Positions 58,032 through 64,000 of a stretch of DNA of 64,000 nt are shown one piece after another. The position numbers were made by a program, and so were the translations under genes. The first letter of the stretch is position 1, and each line of letters begins with the position of its first letter. The notes under the pieces were generated by a model. The model did not search any database, was not told where the DNA came from, and worked only from the letters and a program-made list of their open reading frames with translations. Origin of the DNA: Acidovorax sp. YS12 (GTDB lineage Bacteria > Pseudomonadota > Gammaproteobacteria > Burkholderiales > Burkholderiaceae_C); NCBI GenBank assembly GCA_021496925.1, contig CP053915.1:992001-1056000 (forward strand), read 5' to 3'.

Positions 58032-59220
58032 TTACAGCGCATCGAGCGGGCTCAAAATGCCGCGCCCGCCCTTGTTGAGCACATGTGTGTACACCATGGT
58101 GGTGCTCACATCGGCATGGCCCAGCAATTCCTGCACCGTGCGGATGTCATAGCCCGATTGCAGCAGATGCGTGGCGAATGAATGCCGCAGCACGTGCGGC
58201 GACACCGGCTTGGCGATCTGCGCCCGCCGCGCCGCCGCCCGCACCACGCGCTGCACCGATTCGGGATAGATAGGGTGGCGCCGCTCCAGCAGTTCGCCCG
58301 TGCGCGCATCCGGGCGCGGATCGGTGGAGCGCACCGGCGACGGAAACACCCACTGCCAGGCCCAGCTTTTGTCAGCCTGCCGATACTTCACCGCCAGCGC
58401 ATGCGGCAAATGCACGCCCGGCAGGCCCGCCACCACATCCTTTTCATGCAAGGCCCGCGCTTTTTGCAACTGCGCCTGCAAGGGGGCCATCAGGTTCTCG
58501 GGCAGCACCGTGATGCGATCCTTGTTGCCCTTGCCCTTGCCCTCGCGCACGATGATTTCGCGCCTCGCAAACTCCACGTCCTTCACGCGCAGACGCACTG
58601 CCTCCATCAGCCGCATGCCCGTGCCATACAGCAGTTGCGCCACCAGCCCCACCGAGCCATCCACGTGCAACAGCAACTCACGCACCTCGCTGGGCGTCAA
58701 CACCACCAGCAAACGGCGGGGCCGCTTGGCCTGCACCACTTCATCGAGCCAGGGCAACTCGATCTGCAGCACCTGCTTAGAGCGTGTTCACGATCTCGCG
58801 CGAAGGGGCGCAGGATGCGGATCGGGATGGGCTGCTAGGCGCAAACCGCAGCAATAGCCTTGCTATTGCGAGGATTTGCAACAACGCAGACCGCCCGATT
58901 CCGCGCCTGCACACCCGCGTGGAGATCGTGAACACGCTCTTAGACAGATACAGAATCGCCGCCTTGGCCTGGTTCTGCGTGGATGCCGACACCTGCCTGT
59001 CCACCGCCAGATGGCTCAAAAACGCCTCCACCTCCACCGCGCCCATGTCCTGCGGGTGCCGCTTGCCATGAAACAGAATGAAGCGCCGCGCCCAGTTGAT
59101 ATAGGCTTATTCCGTGCGAATACTGTAATGCCGCGTGCGCAGGTGAATGCGCATGCGCTCCAGCAGCTTGGGCTGGCGGGCAGGGTCTGCCGGAGTGGGG
59201 GCTGCGGCGTTGTCGTGCAT
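58032..59220 (-). pseudogene. intI: Integron integrase, interrupted by a stop codon and a MITE
   Basis: A chromosomal integron integrase (tyrosine recombinase). The C-terminal part has QLLYGTGMRLMEAVRLRVKD (first Arg), the extra region special to IntI (KSWAWQWVFPSPVRSTDPR), HVLRHSFATHLLQSGYDIRTVQELLGH and YTHVLNKGG with the catalytic Tyr. The N-terminus reads from ATG 59220: MHDNAAAPTPADPARQPKLL, then HYSIRTE followed by TAA at 59107-59109 (codon 38; probably once CAA) and AYINWARRF. A 160-bp MITE (58780-58939) splits LYLSK from QVLQIELPW; removing it and one TTA copy restores the frame to about 341 residues. Confidence 0.92.
58780..58939. mobile_element. 160-bp MITE inside intI
   Basis: Perfect 18-bp terminal inverted repeats GAGCGTGTTCACGATCTC (58780-58797) and its complement (58922-58939), flanked by TTA on both sides (58777-58779, 58940-58942). 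It encodes no protein and has an inner palindrome (GCAATAGC...GCTATTGC). A 3-bp TNA duplication fits the IS1031 group of the IS5 family as the likely source of transposase; this link is inference. Confidence 0.9.
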
Positions 59221-59262
59221 CCGCAGAATTTTAGGTTTGACTAAACGGATACATCTTGGTAC

Positions 59263-60573
59263 GGGAACCTCTCAATACCCGGGCTTTCTATCAGAACCGG
59301 CTCAAGCGGCAGCTTCGATGCGAACGCAGGGTGAACCCAGCACGCTTTCACGCGTTGCCGCCTCACGCAAGGTCTTGGATGGTGGTCGCAGGCGAGCGAC
59401 TCGATTGCCCGCCGCCAGGCTTTTTGGCGCTCGATGGCCCCGTTGAGGCCCTGCGCCTACGCCTGGGCGTGTTTGTAGAACGAGTCCACGCCCTTGTGCA
59501 AGAACATCGCCAGCCGCTTGATGTTGTAGCACGCAGCCATCATCGTCATCGCCACATCCGCGCGCGCCTGCCCTATGGTGCGGATGAACTTGCCTCCCAG
59601 GTGCCGGATCCCGGCGAACACGTGCTCGACCTTGGCCCGCTTTCTGGCGATGCGTTGGTTTCGCCGCTTCTGGCATTCACTCAGAGGCTGGTCTTTGCCC
59701 GCCCTGCGCTGTATGCCATCGCGCCAGCCCAATACCTTGAGCATTTCCTGCCTGCGCTTGGACGGGTAGGCCTTGTCGGCGTAGACATCCCGCCCGGTGT
59801 TGTCTTCGTCCAGCACTTCTTCAAAGTGGTGGCCGTCGTGCTCGCTGGCTGTGCCGGTGGCGATCTTGCGGATGAAGCCGTGCTTGAGGTCCACGCTCAC
59901 ACTGAGCTTGTAGCCGAAGTGGCTCTTGCCGTGCTTGCTGGTGTGCGTGGCATCCAGGTCCTTTTGCCTGCGCTTGGCTTCGTTCCAGTCAGGCGCCTTG
60001 CCCTGGGCCAGGCGTTCCTTGTCTTGCTTGCCGATGTGCTGGCGCGGGGCTGGCACCAAGGTGGCATCGATGGCCTGTCCTCCCCGGGCGATGTAGCCAT
60101 GGCGCTGCAACTGGGCATCCACGCCTTGGAACAAGGCCGTGGCGCCGTCCACCCCGATGCGCTGGGCGAAGCGCCAGATGGTGTTGCGGTCGGGGATGTT
60201 CATGGCATCCTGCAGCAGGCAAAAGCGCTGGTAGCTCATGCGGTCCAGCAATTGGTACTCCATCTGCTCATCCGAGAGGTTGTACAGGCGCTTCAAGACC
60301 AGCACGCGCACCATCACTTCGCTGGGGTAGGCGGGCCGTCCACCCTTGCGGCCGTCGCCCCGTGCAAGAAGACCATCCACCAGCGCAGCCAGTTCGGCGA
60401 AATCGATGTGCTGGGCGATGGTCTGCAGCGGGTCACCCACCTCGTCGATCTTGCGCTGGCGCGAGGCGTCGGCGAACAGGTCGAACTTCAGGGCACTGCG
60501 AGGGCTGATCATGTGGCGGTCAGGACAGGTGTAAAGGGCTCTGGGTTGAGCAGTGGGGTTTTGAGAGGTTCCC
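59263..60573. mobile_element. IS5-family insertion sequence
   Basis: 1,311 bp bounded by GGGAACCTCTCAA and its inverted copy TTGAGAGGTTCCC, flanked by GTAC on both sides (59259-59262, 60574-60577), read as a 4-bp target duplication. It carries one complete transposase gene on the minus strand. Confidence 0.88.
59457..60512 (-). CDS. IS5-family transposase
   Basis: A 351-residue DDE transposase. N-terminal DUF772-type part (AALVDGLLARGDGRKGGRPAYPSEVMVRVLVLKRLYNLSDEQMEYQLLDRMSYQRFCLL) and DDE core: GQAIDATLVPAP (Asp), VYADKAYPSKRR (Asp) and KRAKVEHVFAGIRHLGG (Glu). The frame is open beyond the IS, but ATG 60512 lies inside the element and starts the conserved MISPRSALKFDLFADASRQ. The gene looks intact, so the element may still move. 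Confidence 0.9.
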   Translation of the reverse strand: MISPRSALKFDLFADASRQRKIDEVGDPLQTIAQHIDFAELAALVDGLLARGDGRKGGRPAYPSEVMVRVLVLKRLYNLSDEQMEYQLLDRMSYQRFCLLQDAMNIPDRNTIWRFAQRIGVDGATALFQGVDAQLQRHGYIARGGQAIDATLVPAPRQHIGKQDKERLAQGKAPDWNEAKRRQKDLDATHTSKHGKSHFGYKLSVSVDLKHGFIRKIATGTASEHDGHHFEEVLDEDNTGRDVYADKAYPSKRRQEMLKVLGWRDGIQRRAGKDQPLSECQKRRNQRIARKRAKVEHVFAGIRHLGGKFIRTIGQARADVAMTMMAACYNIKRLAMFLHKGVDSFYKHAQA

Positions 60574-60652
60574 GTACTTTTCCTATGGGCGATGTAATAT
60601 GCGCCTGTACTATCCGACAGCGCCGCGTGGTGCGGTTGTCGTCTATTTCTAG

Positions 60653-61674
60653 TTATGCGTAAGGAGCCATGCATTGGCAATTTTTGATCTTTTTTCAAAA
60701 CGTCAGAAGAAGCTACGCGGCGATATGCCGGACGTATACGTCTATGACAAACTTCCTCAAGCGCTTCGAACTCAAATAGTCCACATCTGGCTCGATACAT
60801 TAGGGCGAGGCGATCAATACTATGAGGGGCAAGTCCAACAGTACTACCCACTGATAGTTGAAACTCTTTGCCGAGAGTACGGGCTATTTAAATTGCCAGG
60901 CGCAAAGGATTATGGTGATCGAGACTACATTCAAGAGCTGGCCAATTTCTTCCTTCGCGAGGAAAACATCGAGCGCGCTCTGGATGCGGTGGAGCTTTCG
61001 TTTCGCGCAATCAATCTCGCCACTAGGAACTGGAATTATTTGCACCGGCAAAATGCAAATGAGATCGCGGATGCAGCCATTGAAGAACTGAACGGGAGGT
61101 TCAAGGAGCATGGCGTTGGTTATCAATTCGCCGATGGCGAGATTATTCGTATTGATTCGGAGCTAGTCCACTCAGAAGTAGTAAAACCCGCGTTGCGTTT
61201 GCTAAATCAAAGAAAATACGCAGGCGCACAACAGGAGTTTCTAAAGGCACATGAGCATTACCGACATGGAAATGCGAAGGAAGCGCTGAACGAATGTTTA
61301 AAGTCCTTTGAGAGTTTGATGAAGGCCATTTGCGACAAACGTGGCTGGGCCTACAACGGTAATGCCACTGCAAAAAACCTAATTCAAGCGTGCCTCGACA
61401 ACGGGCTTATTCCCACTTTTTGGCAGCAAAACTTTACGTCTTTGCGCAGCTTGCTTGAAAGCAGCATTCCTACCGGCCGAAACAAGTTGGGTGGGCATGG
61501 TCAAGGCACAACGACAACGACAGTTCCTGATCATCTGGTTGCATACATGCTTCACATGACTGCCTCTGCACTTGTCTTTCTTGGTGAGGCAGAGGCTGCA
61601 TTGCCATGACAACGCATAACCCTGCGCTCAACCCGGACGTCCTACATGCCGCTTCGCGGCATTCCGTGCGCCGG
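60653..61674 (+). mobile_element. Integron gene cassette 1
   Basis: Runs from TTATGC (60653) to the G before TTAGCT (61674). The start sequence GTTATGC is the exact complement of GCATAAC (61614-61620) at the left end of its attC, which is what a circularised cassette requires. It holds a single gene that fills it, in the usual orientation away from intI. Confidence 0.88.
60674..61609 (+). CDS. AbiJ/Abi_C-like cassette protein with HEPN motif
   Basis: A 311-residue protein I recognise as similar to abortive-infection-type proteins: an N-terminal AbiJ-like helical region (MAIFDLFSKRQKKLRGDMPDVYVYDKLPQALRTQIVHIW) and a C-terminal Abi_C-like region (ALNECLKSFESLMKAICDKRGW) with RNKLGGH at residues 269-275, an R-x5-H motif of HEPN ribonucleases. 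The start is TTG at 60674, 7 nt after AAGGAG; the ATG at 60669 is in another frame. GC content is visibly lower than the chromosome. It ends 4 bp before attC. Role in phage defence is inference. Confidence 0.82.
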   Translation: MAIFDLFSKRQKKLRGDMPDVYVYDKLPQALRTQIVHIWLDTLGRGDQYYEGQVQQYYPLIVETLCREYGLFKLPGAKDYGDRDYIQELANFFLREENIERALDAVELSFRAINLATRNWNYLHRQNANEIADAAIEELNGRFKEHGVGYQFADGEIIRIDSELVHSEVVKPALRLLNQRKYAGAQQEFLKAHEHYRHGNAKEALNECLKSFESLMKAICDKRGWAYNGNATAKNLIQACLDNGLIPTFWQQNFTSLRSLLESSIPTGRNKLGGHGQGTTTTTVPDHLVAYMLHMTASALVFLGEAEAALP

Positions 61675-61680
61675 TTAGCT
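61614..61680 (+). other. attC site of cassette 1
   Basis: R'' GCATAAC at 61614, central hairpin ATGCCGC-TTC-GCGGCAT, and the crossover G^TTAGCT at 61674/61675. Imperfect palindrome of about 67 bp, a typical attC size. Confidence 0.85.
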
Positions 61681-61953
61681 CCACTACAAGGGCTTCCCCA
61701 CATTCGCAAGCAATACCTCTCCCTGGGTTTATCGCGCAGCGATAGACCCAGGCATGGTCTTCAACGGTTTCAGCTCAGTTCCCAGCCTTGTGCGTGCAGC
61801 GCGTCGATGCTTCTTGGCAAACGGTGCGGACGGCGTGACTACAAACGGTCATTAGCGCTACCTTCTGTGTCGGCAGCAAACCCTGATGAAAGACGCGCGC
61901 CGGGGGCTCCATTCGTTAGTCGGGTCTTGGGATCTCTCCCATGGCTCCCCTCC
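61675..61953 (+). other. Cassette 2 body, no recognisable gene
   Basis: About 280 bp without a convincing coding frame on either strand. It holds a strong hairpin, CCTGGGT...ATCGC-GCA-GCGAT...ACCCAGG, at 61722-61752. A second possible simple site, GTTAGTC (61915-61921), suggests that two short cassettes may be present. Confidence 0.55.
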
Positions 61954-61985
61954 AGTTAACCGAGCATTCCCCGGCGCAGGTCCAA
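61954..61985 (+). other. Left part of attC 2 (tentative)
   Basis: AGTTAAC at 61954-61960 differs by one base from AGCTAAC, the complement expected from the cassette-2 start GTTAGCT. The rest of the site seems to be displaced by the IS1111-like element; the right part ends at 63227. Confidence 0.4.
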
Positions 61986-63160
61986 CCTTTTGCACATCAA
62001 CGACTGCCTTCACGCGGCGGATTCCTGATCTGTTGGGCTTGTCTTGCTTGCGTTGTTTGTCTTGCCTGGCCTGATCGGCTCAGGCGGGCATCTTGAAGTT
62101 CTCCCCCCTTTGCAGCACGGCCCAGCACATGCGTGCGTTCTTGGCCGCTATCGCCACCACCGCGCGCCAGTAGCCCCGGCGCTCGGCCAGGCTGCGTGCC
62201 CAGCGGCTGAGGCTGTCTTGCTTGGGCGCTCGGGGTTCATGGCGGCAGCCAGCACGGCCCGCGCTCCCATCACGAGCAGGCTGCGCAGGTAGGCGTCTCC
62301 TGCCTTGGTGATGCGCCCCAGGCGCTGTTTGCCGCCCGAGCTGTATTGCCCGGGCACCAGGCCCAGCCAGGCGCTGAAGCTGCGCCCGCAGGCGAAGTCG
62401 TGGCCGTTGCCCACGGTGCTGATGAGGGCCATGGCGGTGGTCTGGCCTATGCCGCTCAGTTGCATCAACTGCCGTGCCTGCGTGTTGTGGCGGGCCATGA
62501 AGGCAATGTGGCGGTCGTATTCGGCGATGCGTTCATCCAGCCCGGTGACTTCACTGAGCAGGTCGCCGATGACGGTGTTGGCCCAGCCGGGCAGGTCTTC
62601 GAGGTGGGCCAATGCTTCGCGCCGCACGGTGGCGGCCTTCAGGGGCAGCACGATGCCCAGTTCCGACAGCAGGCCCCGGATGCGGTTGAGGGTGGCGGTG
62701 CGCTGCTCCACGAAGCCCTGGCGGGCGCGGTGCACCATCAACTGGCCTTGTTGTTCAATGGTCTTGAGGGGCACGAAGCGCATTTGGGGCCGGGTGACAG
62801 CTTCGCAGATCGCCGCAGCGTCGGCGGCATCGTTCTTGCCTCGTTTGCCCGAGAGGCGGTAGGGGGCGACGAACTTGGGGGCCATCAGGCGCACGGTGTG
62901 GCCGAGCTTGTCGAATTCCCTGGCCCAGTGGTGTGCGCCGGAGCACGCTTCCATGCCGATGAGGCACGGGGGCAAGGCGGCGATGAGTTCCAGCAGTTTG
63001 TCTCGGGCCACGCTGGGGCGCACCAGCGCGGGCTTACCTGCTGCATCCACACCGTGAACGGCGAAGACGTTCTTTGCCAGGTCGATTCCTACGGTTACGA
63101 TGGTCATGGACTTCCCCTTCCATAAAACAAGCGTGTTGATGAGAGATTGCACTTCCCATC
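61986..63160. mobile_element. IS110-family (IS1111-like) element in an attC site; ends approximate
   Basis: It carries a DEDD transposase. CATCAAC (about 61996-62002) and GTTGATG (about 63133-63139) may be the subterminal inverted repeats known in IS1111 elements. The flanking sequences look like the two parts of one attC. An IS1111-attC group that targets cassette recombination sites is established; membership here is inferred from position. Confidence 0.65.
62080..63107 (-). pseudogene. IS110-family transposase with a C-terminal frameshift
   Basis: DEDD transposase/recombinase: VGIDLAKNVFAVHG (Asp), IGMEACSGAHHWARE (Glu), GKNDAADAAAICEA (Asp-Asp), then LMQLSGIGQTTAMALISTVGNG and FSAWLGLVPGQYSSGGKQRLGRITKAGDAYLRSLLVMGARAVL of the C-terminal domain. 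Near 62228 the frame shifts: the present frame ends at 62148, but one frame over the normal ending DSLSRWARSLAERRGYWRAVV...GENFKMPA runs to 62080. One base restored there gives about 342 residues, the family length. Mutation or sequencing error. Confidence 0.85.
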
Positions 63161-63233
63161 GTGGCACTTGGTTGCCGTTCTGCGCAAATGCGCGCTGCGC
63201 TTGGGACGGGGAAGTCCCTTTCATTCGTTGGGC
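63160..63233 (+). other. Right part of attC 2
   Basis: It ends CATTC-G^TTGGGC with the crossover at 63227/63228. GTTGGGC fits GTTRRRY exactly and is the complement of GCCCAAC at 63982, the left end of the next attC. Confidence 0.7.
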
Positions 63234-63236
63234 CTC

Positions 63237-63980
63237 ATGAACGACACACTCGATCCAGACATTGCCGCCATGAAGCTCAGCGACGGCGAGAAGTGGGGAC
63301 TTCAGGTCTATCGGAATTACTCGAGGGCATTCGGCGAGCATCGCGTTAAGAAATTCGTTGAGCAAGCTTCGCCGTTTGAAGCCGAGGTGACGCTCTTCAA
63401 GCAAGTTGTCGCGCTGGTCGCCAACGAGGAGCCCCGCGTTATTCCGGTGATTGCCGCTGCTTACGCAGATGACCGGTTGGAAGAGATGTTCAAGCGCGAG
63501 ATTCCCGATGGGGTCCCTGGAGGTCGCAGTGCACTGATGTCGGGCTTTGGCCCACTGGCACGGCTGTCGCAACGGATTCAGATGGCGTTTGCCTTTGGTT
63601 GGTTGAGCAAAGACTTGCTCATTGAGTTCGATCACATCCGAAAAGTGCGCAATGACTTGTCGCACAAATGGGACATCGAACTACTTAAGCGAAAGATGAG
63701 TGAATTCATTGAGGAGAAACAGACGCCGTTCGAGGGACAGTTGGGCGATGGCGTGCGTCTGCCGGAGAACTTCCATGAGTCGATGCCGTCGATTGATCGG
63801 TTTAGGGTTCGAGTTGTTTGGATGCTTGGACGGCTTACCTACGAGACACGCCTTTGGGTTCCAGCCCTCAAGGCAGGGATCGCACCAGAGGAAGCCTTAT
63901 ATGGCCCAAATGCTCCAGTAATGCTGCGAGCCATAGCTGCTATTTCGGTCAACGCGACAAGAGAGATAGCGCGCATATGA
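63237..63980 (+). CDS. MltR/DUF4145-like cassette protein with HEPN-type motif
   Basis: A 247-residue protein. The centre, SALMSGFGPLARLSQRIQMAFAFGWLSKDLLIEFDHIRKVRNDLSHKW, resembles the helical core of MltR (mannitol repressor) and DUF4145-type proteins; RNDLSH at residues 138-143 is an R-x4-H motif as in HEPN RNases. The C-terminal 60 residues (RVVWMLGRLTYETRLWVPALKAG) are unknown to me. ATG 63237 lies 9 bp inside the cassette; no strong ribosome binding site is seen. Function unknown; a toxin, defence or regulatory role is possible. Confidence 0.78.
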   Translation: MNDTLDPDIAAMKLSDGEKWGLQVYRNYSRAFGEHRVKKFVEQASPFEAEVTLFKQVVALVANEEPRVIPVIAAAYADDRLEEMFKREIPDGVPGGRSALMSGFGPLARLSQRIQMAFAFGWLSKDLLIEFDHIRKVRNDLSHKWDIELLKRKMSEFIEEKQTPFEGQLGDGVRLPENFHESMPSIDRFRVRVVWMLGRLTYETRLWVPALKAGIAPEEALYGPNAPVMLRAIAAISVNATREIARI

Positions 63981-63981
63981 G

Positions 63982-64000
63982 GCCCAACCATTCATTCCAC
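63982..64000 (+). other. attC site of cassette 3, partial
   Basis: R'' GCCCAAC followed by CATTCATTCCAC; the rest is beyond the window. Confidence 0.7.

Larger units (their letters stand above)
59221..60652. other. Integron attI region, interrupted by an insertion sequence
   Basis: Between the intI start and the first cassette. Without the IS and one GTAC it would be about 117 bp, the expected place and size for attI; it ends at the crossover point G^TTATGC (60652/60653). No other simple site was defined. The cassette promoter normally lies here or in intI; none was confidently found. Confidence 0.65.
63228..64000 (+). mobile_element. Integron gene cassette 3, cut by window end
   Basis: Begins TTGGGC; after its single gene the left end of its attC, GCCCAAC (63982-63988), is seen, then the window ends. 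The exact complementarity of GTTGGGC and GCCCAAC defines the cassette. Confidence 0.82.

Noticed and set aside
58032..58772. An intact XerC/XerD-type recombinase
   Set aside because: The region between the Lys and His-x2-Arg motifs holds the extra IntI segment (WQWVFPSPVRSTDPR), and the N-terminal half lies beyond the MITE, so it is part of a broken integron integrase.
61915..61921. GTTAGTC as a firm cassette boundary
   Set aside because: It does not fully fit GTTRRRY and no matching GACTAAC left core was found; kept only as a possibility.

Overview
The window is high-GC DNA from a betaproteobacterium, most likely a member of the Comamonadaceae (Acidovorax/Alicycliphilus/Comamonas type). I base this on gene content and order (xseB-ispA-dxs, hemCD-hemX-hemY, a phasin behind TGC-rich PhaR-like boxes, a tandem glycine riboswitch before gcvT-gcvH-gcvP) and on about twelve copies of an intergenic palindrome built on GATAGCTGCCAGCGCTTG that I associate with this family. 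No database was searched; the assignment is from recognition.

From 1 to about 58,000 the window looks like ordinary chromosome. 1-5,100: pncB (cut by the window edge), a thioesterase, the phasin phaP, the N-degron pair aat-bpt, and an IclR regulator. 5,100-15,000: a sulfur-acquisition cluster on the minus strand (flavin monooxygenase, two SfnB-like acyl-CoA-dehydrogenase-fold oxidoreductases, a MetNI-type ABC transporter with three tandem MetQ-like binding proteins) and a TRAP binding protein. 15,100-19,800: isoprenoid genes dxs, ispA, then xseB, then a Rieske oxygenase. 19,900-25,000: an HTH protein, EamA transporter, sulfurtransferase, flagellar master regulators flhDC, FlgO and another lipoprotein. 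25,000-33,500: ppc, divergent hemC-hemD-hemX-hemY, fumC. 33,800-41,000: katA, a DUF945 protein, a frameshifted AhpD-like gene, a thioesterase plus SDR, and ETF-quinone oxidoreductase. 41,000-47,000: tryptophanase next to a TrpXYZ-type ABC transporter and LysP. 47,100-53,000: a TfoX-C protein, a vapBC toxin-antitoxin pair, an Lrp remnant, acyl-CoA synthetase, 3-hydroxyacyl-CoA dehydrogenase and LysR. 53,000-58,000: glycine riboswitch and gcvT-gcvH-gcvP.

The last 6 kb (58,032-64,000) is the most unusual part: a degraded chromosomal integron. The integrase gene intI (minus strand) carries an in-frame TAA at codon 38 and is split by a 160-bp MITE with 18-bp terminal inverted repeats and a TTA target duplication; removing the MITE restores the frame. 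An IS5-family element with a GTAC duplication sits between intI and the first cassette, in the expected attI region. Cassette 1 (60,653-61,674) encodes an AbiJ/Abi_C-like protein and has a clear attC. A second cassette has no recognisable gene, and an IS1111-type IS110-family element lies in what looks like its attC. Cassette 3 (from 63,228, cut by the window end) encodes an MltR/DUF4145-like protein. Both cassette proteins carry an R-N-x(3-4)-H motif of the HEPN RNase type, which suggests, but does not prove, a phage-defence or toxin role.

Two dispersed repeat families also stand out: the short palindrome, one copy of which lies inside the hemD coding sequence, and a roughly 130-bp structured repeat found four times directly behind stop codons, whose hairpin changes sequence but keeps its pairing.
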